A DNA stretch of 25,935 bases from Candidatus Brocadiia bacterium (GTDB lineage: Bacteria > Planctomycetota > PUPC01 > DSUN01): NCBI GenBank assembly GCA_016782825.1, contig JADHXT010000006.1:1-25935 (forward strand), in the 5' to 3' direction. The notes below the pieces were generated by a model. That model saw only the letters and a program-made list of their open reading frames with translations. It searched no databases and had not been told where the DNA came from. Position 1 is the first letter of the stretch, and every line of letters begins with the position of its first letter. Shown here one piece after another: positions 1 to 7,061 of this stretch. The position numbers and the translations under genes are program-made.

Positions 1-488
1 ATGAGCGCCTCGAAGGCAGGGTGGTCGATCACGTGGCGCATCGTGGCCAAGTCGCGGTGCACGCTCACGGCCACGTGGCGTGTCTTGCCCTGCTTCCTGG
101 CCTCGAGCGCTCCGTCGAGAGCGCCGCCGTGGGCCGTGACCTGGGCGTAGCAATCGGGGCTGCTTACGGTGTGGAGGAAGAGGATGTCCACCCAGTCCAT
201 CCGCAGGTTGCCGAGGCTGGTCTCGAGGTCGGCGAGGAGCGCCTCGGCGGAGCGGCCGGCGCTCTTGGTGGAAATCACGTAGTCGTCGCGGCGCGAGGCG
301 ATGGCACGGCCGATCTTCTCCTCGCTGTCGCCGTAGTTGCGCGCGGTGTCGAAGACGTTGATGCCCAGGTCGAGGGCGCGGTGCAGGGCCGCGGTCACGT
401 CGTCCTGCGTGCAGCCCTTGAACTTGATGCACCCGAAGCCCAGCCGCGATACCTTGAGCCCGGTCGCTCCAAGAATGCGGTATTCCAC
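1..488 (-). CDS. Aldo/keto reductase, C-terminus cut off by window start
   Basis: The first 162 codons of an NAD(P)H-dependent aldo/keto reductase, which reduces or oxidises carbonyl/alcohol substrates in the cytoplasm; the substrate cannot be read from this part. The protein opens with the family's N-terminal pattern (VEYRILGATGLKVSRLGFG). It keeps the catalytic tetrad: Asp47 and Tyr52 in FDTARNYG, Lys75 in STKS and His106 in LFLHT. The start is GTG at 486-488, chosen because an AGGAG Shine-Dalgarno (495-500 on the plus strand as CTCCTT) lies 6-7 bases upstream and the homology begins at once. It is transcribed divergently from the peptidase operon. The end of the barrel and the C-terminal loop that sets substrate choice lie outside the window. 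The family call is secure; the function is open. Confidence 0.9.
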   Translation of the reverse strand, partial: MEYRILGATGLKVSRLGFGCIKFKGCTQDDVTAALHRALDLGINVFDTARNYGDSEEKIGRAIASRRDDYVISTKSAGRSAEALLADLETSLGNLRMDWVDILFLHTVSSPDCYAQVTAHGGALDGALEARKQGKTRHVAVSVHRDLATMRHVIDHPAFEAL

Positions 489-532
489 GACCTGCTCCTT
501 TCTCCCCGTCGTCCATCAACCGTGTCGCTACG

Positions 533-561
533 ATTATAGTGTGCCCGCCGTGCGAGGGCAA
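533..561 (-). promoter_or_regulatory. Sigma70-type promoter of the aldo/keto reductase
   Basis: Read on the minus strand: -35 TTGCCC (556-561), 17-base spacer, perfect -10 TATAAT (533-538), about 45 bases before the GTG start. It lies back to back with the promoter of the peptidase operon. Seen directly; activity is inferred. Confidence 0.6.
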
Positions 562-574
562 TCGGCGGCGCGCC

Positions 575-603
575 TTGACAGGGCGCGCGGCTGCGGCTAC
601 CAT
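575..603 (+). promoter_or_regulatory. Sigma70-type promoter of the peptidase/SBP/cupin operon
   Basis: Perfect -35 TTGACA (575-580), 17-base spacer, -10 TACCAT (598-603). The -10 lies inside the first copy of the 63-bp tandem repeat, so a second TACCAT occurs at 661-666, but without a matching -35. The predicted start near 610 leaves only a few bases before the first Shine-Dalgarno. Confidence 0.6.
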
Positions 604-712
604 GCCGGCGAACCAGAAGGAAGCCGCCCGTGCGCGTCTCGACTCGTATGCGGCTGCGGCTACCATGCCGGCGAACCAGAAGGAAGCCGCCCGTGCGCGT
701 CTCGACTCGTAT
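587..712 (+). repeat. Perfect 63-bp tandem duplication over a translation start region
   Basis: Two identical 63-bp copies, 587-649 and 650-712. Each copy holds a -10-like TACCAT, a strong Shine-Dalgarno (AGAAGGAAG) and, 6 bases later, a GTG codon (630 and 693). Because 63 is 21 codons, both GTGs are in frame with the downstream peptidase. Perfect identity points to a recent event or an assembly duplication. Confidence 0.9.
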
Positions 713-1592
713 TCGGCTGATGAAGATCGGTGTCCTCGTGGCGCTCCTCGCGTTTATCTTTGCCGGCATGCACTTCCTGCTGCCCGCCGTGGCCACGTGG
801 CGCGAGCGCGGGCGGCTCGACCCGCATTCCCAGCTCGTCGAGACGGCCCGCTTGCGCCTGTGGGCGCCGCCGGGCACGCGCGAGCCCCGCCGGCTGGCCG
901 AGGCACTCGAGGCCTTTGCCACCGCGCTCCACGCGCAGTACGGCGACGCGCTGGCGCTGCGGCCCCTCGGCGAGCGCATCACCGTGCGGCTCTTCGCCAC
1001 CCAGGAGGCGATGCTCGAGCAGGCCACGCGACGCAGCATGACGCAGGACCTGAGCCACGCCATCGGCTTCTACAGCCCGGCCGACTGGAGCATCGCCGCC
1101 ACGCTCCGGCCGCCCGGCGAGATGCTGCCGCTGCTCTACCACGAGGCCACCCACCTGCTGATGCACCGCCCCGACCAGCCCACGGCCGGCCGCCGCAGCC
1201 CGTGGATCACCGAAGGGGTGGCCGTCTTCTTCGAGCAGAGCGACCCGACGGCGGCACCGCCCCGCGTGGGCGGCCTCAGCCGGAGCGCCGCGGCGGCCAT
1301 CGCAGCCCTCGCCCGCCGCGGCGAGCACGTGGCACTCCGCCAGCTCGTGGCCGGCGGCGACGCCCTGTTCGCCTCCGACCGCGCTCCGCTGGCCTACCGC
1401 CAGGCGGGTGCGCTCGTGGCCTATCTGCTCGCCGGAGCCGACGGCAGGCACCGCAGCGGCTTTTTGCGATACTACCGCGAGGACATGGAGCGCGGCCCCG
1501 CGCCCGTCGAATCGCTCGAATACCTCCTCGGCGTCTCGATCGCCGAACTGGAAGAGCGATGGCTCGCCTACCTGCAAAGGAACAGCGGATGA
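693..1592 (+). CDS. Membrane-anchored zinc metallopeptidase, peptidase-MA/gluzincin-like
   Basis: A 299-residue protein predicted to be held in the membrane by one N-terminal helix (about residues 10-30, KIGVLVALLAFIFAGMHFLL), with the rest outside. It carries an HExxH zinc site, His150-Glu151-Ala-Thr-His154 in LYHEATHLLMH. A second conserved segment, WITEGVAVFFE (Glu174), is the usual place of the third zinc ligand in gluzincins. This matches the peptidase-MA-like fold of unknown substrate common in planctomycetes. The start is uncertain. GTG 693 has AGAAGGAAG 6 bases upstream; the in-frame GTG 630 in the duplicate copy has the same signal and would add 21 arginine-rich residues; ATG 720 has no good ribosome site. 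The stop overlaps the next start (ATGA), so the gene is coupled to the sugar-binding lipoprotein. Confidence 0.75.
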   Translation: MRVSTRIRLMKIGVLVALLAFIFAGMHFLLPAVATWRERGRLDPHSQLVETARLRLWAPPGTREPRRLAEALEAFATALHAQYGDALALRPLGERITVRLFATQEAMLEQATRRSMTQDLSHAIGFYSPADWSIAATLRPPGEMLPLLYHEATHLLMHRPDQPTAGRRSPWITEGVAVFFEQSDPTAAPPRVGGLSRSAAAAIAALARRGEHVALRQLVAGGDALFASDRAPLAYRQAGALVAYLLAGADGRHRSGFLRYYREDMERGPAPVESLEYLLGVSIAELEERWLAYLQRNSG

Positions 1593-2935
1593 AGCACCAC
1601 GGGATCCTCCTCCTCACCGCAGTGCTGGCCCTGCTGGCCGGCTGTGGAGACCAGGACACACAGACCCCCGGAGCCGGCGGCAAGGGGTCGGGCAAGACCG
1701 TGCTCCAGATGTGGCACTCGCAGAAACGGCAGAACGAGGACGCACTGAAGGACATCGTGGCCCGCTTCAACCAGCAGAGCCCACGCTACGAGATCCAACT
1801 CCACAACCTGGGCTCCTACACCACGCTCTTCCAGAAAACGCGCGTCACCATCCAGGGCGGCAAGCTGCCCGACCTGTGCGTGGCCTACGAGAGCATGGTG
1901 AGCGAGTTCGCCGCCGAGACCGACGTGGTGCTCCCCCTCGACGGCTACATCAATCACCCCGACTACGGCCTCTCCAAAGACGAGCAGGCCGACATCTTTC
2001 CCAGCTTCCTCCAGTCCAACCGCTACCCCGAGTTCGGCAACCAGCTCCTCTCGTTTCCCTTCACCAAGAGCCTGCTCATGCTCTACTACAACGCGGACAT
2101 CCTGCGTGCCGCGGGCCACGGGCAGCCGCCAACCACGTGGGACGAGTTTGTGCAGCAGTGCCGCGACGTGAAGGCCAAGGCCGGCATCACCCCCTTCTCC
2201 TACTCGCGCGACCCGTCGTCCTTCGACGCGATGATCCTCAGCCTGGGCGGCAAGCTGGTGGCCGACGACGGCACCCGCAGCCTGCTCGATTCACCGCAGG
2301 CCCGCCGCGTCCTCGAGATGCTCGACACCCTCGTCCGCGACAAGCTGGCCACCGTCGTCCCCCTCCAGAGCGACGACGACCGGCTCCACTTTTCTACCGG
2401 CACGGCCGCTTTCATCCTCCGCTCCAGCACCACCCGCGCCTACATGCGCAAGGACATCCTGGACGCCCAGGGCCGCGACCGCTTCGACTGGCAGATGGCC
2501 TGCCCGCCCGTCGGCACGGGGCAGCCGAAGCTCACCGTGCTCTACGGCGGCAACATCTGCGTGTTCAAGAGCACGCCCGAGCGGCAGCGGGGCGCCTGGG
2601 AGTTCATCAAGTTCTTCGTCTCGCCCGAGATCACCGCCGAGTGGGCCTCTCGCACGGGCTATCTGCCGGTGCGCCGCTCGGCCGCCGACGTGAAGACCTA
2701 CGCCGCCTTCCTCGCCGAGCATCGCCGCAACCGCGCCACCTTCGACACCATCCCCTGCGGCGTGCGCGAGCCCAGCGTGGCCGGCTGGCAGGCCATCCGC
2801 CAGTACATCCTCGAACAGATCACGCGCGTGTGCAAGGGCCAGGCCACCCCGGCCGAGGCGGCCACCGCGGCCGCCGCCCGTGCCGACGCCGAACTCCAGC
2901 GCCGGGCACGCAGCGCCAGCCGCAAGGCCAAGTAG
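1589..2935 (+). CDS. Extracellular solute-binding lipoprotein, family 1 (sugar type)
   Basis: A 448-residue substrate-binding protein of the kind that hands sugars to ABC transporters. The N-terminus is a lipoprotein signal: short charged start, hydrophobic core, lipobox LLAGC with the lipidated cysteine near residue 19. The body shows family-1 marks: VLQMWHSQ at the first strand, a GGKLPDLCVAY segment, LPLDGYI, then SLLMLYYNADILRAAGHGQPPTTWDEF, and late in the chain GAWEFIKFFVSPEITAEWA with TGYLPVR. It overlaps the peptidase stop by 4 bases and lies 18 bases before the cupin, so the three form one operon. AAGGA at about 1577 serves as ribosome site. No permease or ATPase gene lies nearby, so the transporter partner must be elsewhere or shared. 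The exact sugar is unknown. Confidence 0.9.
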   Translation: MKHHGILLLTAVLALLAGCGDQDTQTPGAGGKGSGKTVLQMWHSQKRQNEDALKDIVARFNQQSPRYEIQLHNLGSYTTLFQKTRVTIQGGKLPDLCVAYESMVSEFAAETDVVLPLDGYINHPDYGLSKDEQADIFPSFLQSNRYPEFGNQLLSFPFTKSLLMLYYNADILRAAGHGQPPTTWDEFVQQCRDVKAKAGITPFSYSRDPSSFDAMILSLGGKLVADDGTRSLLDSPQARRVLEMLDTLVRDKLATVVPLQSDDDRLHFSTGTAAFILRSSTTRAYMRKDILDAQGRDRFDWQMACPPVGTGQPKLTVLYGGNICVFKSTPERQRGAWEFIKFFVSPEITAEWASRTGYLPVRRSAADVKTYAAFLAEHRRNRATFDTIPCGVREPSVAGWQAIRQYILEQITRVCKGQATPAEAATAAAARADAELQRRARSASRKAK

Positions 2936-2953
2936 CCACGAGAGGAAACGGAC

Positions 2954-3313
2954 ATGGAGGTGATCAACCGCAGCGAGAGCGAACCCTTCGCCACCAAGGA
3001 CGGCTCCATCATCCGCTCCCTGATGGACCGCACCAACTCCTCCGCCGTGCGCCAGAGCCTCGCCGAGGCCACCGTGCCTCCCGGCACCGCCACGGCGCCC
3101 CACCATCATCCGAGCACGGAGGAGTGCTACTACGTGCTCAGCGGCACGGGGCGCATGAGCGTGGACATGGAAACGCGCGACGTGGGGCCCGGCGACGCCA
3201 TCCTCATCCCGCCCGACTCCCGCCACACCATCGCGAACACCGGCACCGGGCCGCTGGTGTTCCTCTGTAGCTGCGCGCCGCCCTACTCACACGACGACAC
3301 GATTCTGGACTGA
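2954..3313 (+). CDS. Small single-domain cupin
   Basis: A 119-residue, single-domain cupin (cupin_2 type), a small beta-barrel that binds one metal ion. Both family motifs are intact. Motif 1 runs from Gly44 through His50 and His52 to Glu56/57 (PHHHPSTEECYYVLSGTG). Motif 2 is GDAILIPPDSRHTIANTG, with its histidine near residue 93. Such proteins act as isomerases, dioxygenases or sugar/effector binders; nothing here decides which. Last gene of the peptidase/binding-protein operon, with GAGGAAA upstream of the ATG. The two remaining possibilities in this context are a sugar-modifying enzyme and a ligand sensor; that is inference. The 35 bases to the facing gene hold no clear terminator. Confidence 0.85.
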   Translation: MEVINRSESEPFATKDGSIIRSLMDRTNSSAVRQSLAEATVPPGTATAPHHHPSTEECYYVLSGTGRMSVDMETRDVGPGDAILIPPDSRHTIANTGTGPLVFLCSCAPPYSHDDTILD

Positions 3314-3348
3314 AGAGCGATGCGGGCAGGGGAGAGAGCCGCGGCGTC

Positions 3349-4692
3349 TCAGGAGATCAGGCCGCGGCGGCGCAGGCGGCGCAGCTCGCGGTCGAGCGCC
3401 TGCTGCACGCGCTCGCGGACGGCGCCGAGGGCTTCCTGGGGCGTGGCGTTCAGGTTGCGCACCCTGTCGAACGCCACCCGCAGCTCTTCCTGGTAGCGGT
3501 TGAGCGCGCCCGTCTGCGGCGCCGTGGCCACACTCGGGCCCTTGGCCAAGTCGCTGAAGAGCTTGATATACGGGTGCTCGTGCTGCTCCCAGAACCGGTC
3601 CGACACCTTGGCCAGGGGCGAGAACTTGCGCTGCCCGTTGCACAGGATCTCCATCCCCTTCTGGGAGTTGGAGAACTTCACAAACTCCCAGGCCTCGTCG
3701 GGGTGGCGCGAGCCGCGGGGGATGACGATCACGTCGGCGTCGGCGATGGACACGCTGTCCTTGCCTGGCTGGGCGCAGGGGAACGGGGCGGCGCCCCACT
3801 GCATGCCGCTGGCGTACATGTTGATGAAGTTGTGCATCCACACGCCCTGCATCTCCATGGCCACCTTGCCGGCGAGGAAGGCGTTTTGCGGCGACGAGAA
3901 GTTGCCGAAGCCGCTGGCGAAGCGCTTGATGGCGTCCACGCCATACTTCGTGGAGTAGCTGGCGATCCACTCGAAGGCGCGCACGTTGGCCGGCTCGTCG
4001 GCGGTGATGGTGTCGCTGCCGTTCCAGAGCTTGCCGCCGAACCAGAAGCCCCAGGCCCAGGGCCACCAGCCGGGCTCCTGGGGCAGGAAGCCCATCTGGG
4101 CGTATTCGCCGGTCGTGGGGTCGCGCTTCGTGAGCTTCTCGGCGAAGGCATCGAGCTCGGCGAGGGTGCGGGGCGGGCGCTCGGGGTCGAGGCCGGCCTC
4201 GCGAAACAGCCGCTTGTTCCAGTGGAGCGCCACGGTGGCCGGGGCGGTGGGCAGCGCCCACATGGCGTCGCGGTGCTCGCACAGATCCCAATAGACGGGG
4301 ATGTAGTCGGCGCGGGTGATGCCCTCGGCCTTCAGGCGGTCGTCCAGGCAGTGGACGGCGTTGCGGTCGGCGTAGGGGGCCACATTGAAAGCGTACATGC
4401 CGGACACGTCGGGCGGGTTGCCGCCGGCGATGGCGATGAGCAGCTTGCGCTCGATCTGCGTGGTGGTCACCTTGGTGACGTGGATGCGGCCCTCGTATTC
4501 CTCGTTGAAGGCGTCCACCATGTCCTGCGCGGCCTGGCCCTCAAACTTGGTCCACTTCTCCCAGTAGGCGAGCTCCACGGCCCCGCCCCGCGCGGTGCGT
4601 CCGCAGCCGTGGACGGCCAAGAGCGCCGGCGCCGCTGCGAGTGTGGCAAGTGCGGACCGTCGCGTCACGCGCGTCGTCTCGTTCCCCTTCAC
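3349..4692 (-). CDS. Second extracellular solute-binding lipoprotein (UgpB-like)
   Basis: A 447-residue family-1 substrate-binding protein. The N-terminus has a twin-arginine-like motif (TRRSALATL), a hydrophobic stretch and a cysteine near residue 30 (AVHGCG), so it is probably a lipoprotein exported by Tat or Sec. Family marks are VELAYWEKWTKFEG, AGGNPPDVSGMYAFNVAPYAD, LHWNKRLFREAGLDPERPPRTLAELDAFAEKL and HPDEAWEFVKFSNSQKGMEIL. The tryptophan-rich GWWPWAWGFWFGGK segment probably lines the sugar site. The start is GTG 4690-4692, with AGGAG 6 bases upstream. It starts 24 bases after the recO stop on the same strand and probably shares its transcript. It is only distantly like the binding protein at 1589-2935. 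Again no permease or ATPase is nearby. Confidence 0.9.
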   Translation of the reverse strand: MKGNETTRVTRRSALATLAAAPALLAVHGCGRTARGGAVELAYWEKWTKFEGQAAQDMVDAFNEEYEGRIHVTKVTTTQIERKLLIAIAGGNPPDVSGMYAFNVAPYADRNAVHCLDDRLKAEGITRADYIPVYWDLCEHRDAMWALPTAPATVALHWNKRLFREAGLDPERPPRTLAELDAFAEKLTKRDPTTGEYAQMGFLPQEPGWWPWAWGFWFGGKLWNGSDTITADEPANVRAFEWIASYSTKYGVDAIKRFASGFGNFSSPQNAFLAGKVAMEMQGVWMHNFINMYASGMQWGAAPFPCAQPGKDSVSIADADVIVIPRGSRHPDEAWEFVKFSNSQKGMEILCNGQRKFSPLAKVSDRFWEQHEHPYIKLFSDLAKGPSVATAPQTGALNRYQEELRVAFDRVRNLNATPQEALGAVRERVQQALDRELRRLRRRGLIS

Positions 4693-4716
4693 GGCTTGCT
4701 CCTCACTTTCTCTCTC

Positions 4717-5457
4717 TCACACGTATCGCATCAGCTTGGGTTCGTGGCCGAGGTGATGGCAGTAGGTGGCCTTCATCAGCTTGCGCAGCACGGCGAGCAT
4801 GCGGTCGGGCAGCGTGAGGGTGGCCGCGGGCGTCACCGCACCATTGGCCAGCCGTCCGAGCACGCCGAGCGCCGCGCTCGGCACGCCCACGCTCTTGGGA
4901 TCCTGCCCGCGGCACTTGGAGCACACGACGCCGCCGAGCGCGGCGCTGAACCGCACGCTCTTCTCCTGCTGCGCGGCCGAGCCGCAGGCCGCACACACGT
5001 CGAGACTCGGCGCGAAGCCGGCGAGGGCCAGCAGCCGCACCTCGAGGATGAGCAGCACCTGGTCGGGCTGCTCGTCGTCGCTCAGGGCGCGAAGGGTGCC
5101 GAGCAGCAGGTCGAACACCTCGGGCTGGCCTTCCTCCTCGGGCGTCATCTCGCGGACGAGCTCGGCCGCGTAGAGCGCCGCGTAGAGGCGGCCCACGTCG
5201 GCCCGCAGGCCCATGAAGCGGTCGCGCAGCTTGCACTCGGTGAGGATGTGCAGCGTGGAGTGCTTCTTGCGGGCGAAGACGATCTGGTTGTGACACAGCA
5301 GGTCGAGGCGGCCCTCGAAGTTGTTGCGGTCGCGCTTCGCCCCCTTGGCCAGACACGACAGGCGGCCACACTCGCGGGTGTAGAACCACGCCACCTGGCT
5401 GGTTTCGCTGAAGTCCGTCAGGCGGATGGTGATCGCTTCGGCCTTCTCGTGGGCCAC
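4717..5457 (-). CDS. recO: DNA repair protein RecO
   Basis: A 246-residue RecO, the recombination mediator that works with RecF/RecR to load RecA on SSB-covered single-stranded DNA and anneals complementary strands. The N-terminus has the RecO OB-fold pattern (EAITIRLTDFSETSQVAWFYTRECGRLSCLAKGAKR, whose basic end contacts DNA). A helical part follows (YAALYAAELVREMTPEEEGQPEVFDLLLGTL). A zinc site of the CxxC...CxxC type lies at about residues 153-182 (CAACG and CSKC). Length is normal. The start is GTG 5455-5457, with GAGGA about 9 bases upstream. A promoter lies just before it. The next gene, 24 bases downstream, is a sugar-binding lipoprotein, an unusual operon partner for a repair gene. 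Confidence 0.93.
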   Translation of the reverse strand: MAHEKAEAITIRLTDFSETSQVAWFYTRECGRLSCLAKGAKRDRNNFEGRLDLLCHNQIVFARKKHSTLHILTECKLRDRFMGLRADVGRLYAALYAAELVREMTPEEEGQPEVFDLLLGTLRALSDDEQPDQVLLILEVRLLALAGFAPSLDVCAACGSAAQQEKSVRFSAALGGVVCSKCRGQDPKSVGVPSAALGVLGRLANGAVTPAATLTLPDRMLAVLRKLMKATYCHHLGHEPKLMRYV

Positions 5458-5498
5458 GGGGCACGGTCCTCGGGCGGTGGATTCACTGGCCGCCGCCG

Positions 5499-5526
5499 AT
5501 CATAGCACAGACGCCCGATGGATCAA
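5499..5526 (-). promoter_or_regulatory. Sigma70-type promoter of recO
   Basis: Minus strand: -35 TTGATC (5521-5526), 16-base spacer, -10 TATGAT (5499-5504), preceded by TG one base away (extended -10). The predicted leader is about 35 bases. Confidence 0.55.
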
Positions 5527-5559
5527 ACAGGGAATGTAAGGGTTCTTGGAAGGGGGCAC

Positions 5560-5594
5560 GGGGGGAACCTTCTTCCCCAAAGAAGGTGCCCCCC
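5560..5594. repeat. Strong palindromic hairpin, REP-like, after larE
   Basis: Six Gs, one mismatch, then ACCTTCTT, a 5-base loop (CCCCA), AAGAAGGT, one mismatch and six Cs: 14 paired bases plus one mismatch. It lies about 40 bases after the larE stop and could end that transcript, but no T-tract follows on either strand. A hairpin of the same layout, G-run plus CTTTCT, lies at 22956-22986, so it may belong to a dispersed palindromic repeat family. Confidence 0.6.
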
Positions 5595-5635
5595 GCATGA
5601 TCAACGATCTCGCCTCGCACCCACCTGGCGGCGGC

Positions 5636-6439
5636 TCAGAGCACCTCGTTGAGGCTGCCGGTGCGGTAGCCCTCGAGGTCGAGGGTCACGTAGGTGTAGC
5701 CGAGCGCCTTGAGGGCCGACACGATGGTGGCCCGCATGTCGGGAGCGAGGGCACGGGAGACGTCGTCGGGACGCAGCTCGATGCGGGCCATGTGGCCATG
5801 GTGGCGCACGCGGCAGCCCGCGAAGCCCAGGGCGTCCAGCGCCTCCTCGGCCGCGCCCACCTGCTGAAGCTTGTTGCGGGTGATCTCCGTGCCGTAGGGG
5901 AAGCGGGAGGCGAGGCAGGCGGCGGAGGGCATATCCGCCGTGGGCAGGCCGAAGCGGCGGCTCAGCTCGCGAATCTCGGCCTTGGTGAGCTCGGCCTCCT
6001 TGAGCGGCGAGCGCACGCCCAGCTCGGCGATGGCACGGCTGCCGGGCCGCCAGTCGCCCGCATCGTCGGCGTGGGTGCCGTCGGCCACGTGGGCGATGCC
6101 CAGGTCGGCGGCACGCTGGAGGATGGCCCCGAAAACGGCTCGCTTGCAGTGGTAGCAGCGGTCGGGCGGATTGCGCACGAAGGCGTCGAGGTCCAGCGGC
6201 GCCACGGCGATCCGCTCGTGGCGGACGCCGAGCGACTGGGCGATCTGTGCGGCCAGCGACAGCTCGCGGGCGGGGTAAATCTCGGCCTCGGCGGTGACGG
6301 CGATGGCGCGGTCGCCCAGCTCGTCGGCGGCCACCTTGAGCAGCAGGCTGCTGTCCACGCCGCCGCTGAACGCCACGGCCACCGAGCCCAGGCCGCGGAG
6401 GATGCCCCGCAGCCGTTCGAGTTTCTCGTCGATGCTCAT
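5636..6439 (-). CDS. larE: LarE-type ATP-dependent sacrificial sulfur transferase
   Basis: A 267-residue PP-loop ATP pyrophosphatase of the LarE family. LarE adenylates a pyridinium-dicarboxylate precursor and donates the sulfur of its own cysteine, helping to build the nickel-pincer cofactor of lactate racemase. The PP-loop SGGVDS is at residues 25-30. RCYHCKRAVF is at 94-103. The sacrificial cysteine is Cys175 in PSAACLASRFPYG, at the place known for the Lactobacillus enzyme. Only this one cysteine is in that region, which suggests the single-turnover type rather than the iron-sulfur type. The start was set at ATG 6437-6439 instead of an upstream in-frame ATG at 6490, because a -10 TATAAT lies only 6 bases upstream: the message would be leaderless. 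No larA, larB or larC is in the window. Confidence 0.88.
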   Translation of the reverse strand: MSIDEKLERLRGILRGLGSVAVAFSGGVDSSLLLKVAADELGDRAIAVTAEAEIYPARELSLAAQIAQSLGVRHERIAVAPLDLDAFVRNPPDRCYHCKRAVFGAILQRAADLGIAHVADGTHADDAGDWRPGSRAIAELGVRSPLKEAELTKAEIRELSRRFGLPTADMPSAACLASRFPYGTEITRNKLQQVGAAEEALDALGFAGCRVRHHGHMARIELRPDDVSRALAPDMRATIVSALKALGYTYVTLDLEGYRTGSLNEVL

Positions 6440-6445
6440 GCGCCA

Positions 6446-6474
6446 ATTATACCGCGTCGGTGGCCCGAAGGCCA
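6446..6474 (-). promoter_or_regulatory. Promoter of larE giving a leaderless mRNA
   Basis: Minus strand: perfect -10 TATAAT at 6446-6451, weak -35 TGGCCT (6469-6474) at 17 bases. The -10 ends 6 bases before the ATG, so transcription would start at or next to the start codon. No Shine-Dalgarno is seen. Confidence 0.5.
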
Positions 6475-6497
6475 CTGCCACAGGCGCCAAGCGCGGC

Positions 6498-6525
6498 TTG
6501 ACTCCAGTCGCGAGCGGGATAGAGT
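6498..6525 (+). promoter_or_regulatory. Probable promoter of the phosphatase gene
   Basis: -35 TTGACT (6498-6503), 16-base spacer, -10 TAGAGT (6520-6525), about 47 bases before the GTG start. The -10 is only a partial match; the overlapping TATTAA at 6525-6530 would give a 21-base spacer. Confidence 0.45.
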
Positions 6526-6571
6526 ATTAAGAGAGGACACCACGACACGTGCTAACACCAAGGAGATAGGC

Positions 6572-7024
6572 GTGCTTCCGGACATGCGATGGGCCATCGA
6601 CGACATTCTGGCTCGCTCGTCGCGGCCCGGCTTCCCAAACCGACACGTGCGGCAGGACACGGTGGACGGCTGGCTGGACGAGGTGAAGGCCATGGGCGTC
6701 CGCAGCATCCTGTGCCTGCTGTCGGACCGGCAGTTCAAGTACTACCGCGACCTCCCGGAAAGCATCCCGGAGCACTACCGCAGCTGGGGCTTCGAGGTGG
6801 AGCACATCTCCATCGAAGACCCCGCCTACTCGCTGAGCGGCTACGACCAGATCGAGGCCAGCCGCGAGCGGATCTGCGAGGCCTTCGACCACCTGCCCAA
6901 GCCCGTGCTCGTCCACTGTAGCGCCGGCCTCGACCGCACGGGCTACGCCGTGCGCTTCATCGAGATGCACCTCGCGGGCGAGGACACGGGCGACGACAAA
7001 CAGGAGCCTGGCGACGAAGACTGA
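6572..7024 (+). CDS. Dual-specificity/tyrosine-type protein phosphatase
   Basis: A 150-residue cysteine-dependent phosphatase. The P-loop HCSAGLDRTG holds the nucleophile Cys116 and the phosphate-binding Arg122. The upstream segment SIEDPAYSL may supply the general-acid Asp, as in compact dual-specificity enzymes. The opening helix and the WLDEVKAMGVRSILCLLSD strand fit the fold. No signal peptide, so it is cytoplasmic. The target could be a phosphoprotein or another phospho-compound; nothing fixes it. GTG 6572 was chosen because AGGAGA ends 5 bases before it; the next in-frame start, ATG 6584, has no such site. The C-terminus is short and acidic (GDDKQEPGDED). A gene of unknown function follows after 37 bases, and both end at the terminator near 7900. 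Confidence 0.85.
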   Translation: MLPDMRWAIDDILARSSRPGFPNRHVRQDTVDGWLDEVKAMGVRSILCLLSDRQFKYYRDLPESIPEHYRSWGFEVEHISIEDPAYSLSGYDQIEASRERICEAFDHLPKPVLVHCSAGLDRTGYAVRFIEMHLAGEDTGDDKQEPGDED

Positions 7025-7061
7025 ACGCCCAACACAACACGCGCTGTCCGCCACACACATC

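Noticed and set aside
587..712. A CRISPR-like or regulatory array
   Set aside because: Only two copies with no spacer between them; it is a plain tandem duplication.
539..1588. A 350-codon upstream extension of the binding lipoprotein at 1589
   Set aside because: The extension is Arg/Pro/Ala-rich shadow of the peptidase gene; the lipoprotein signal begins at ATG 1589.
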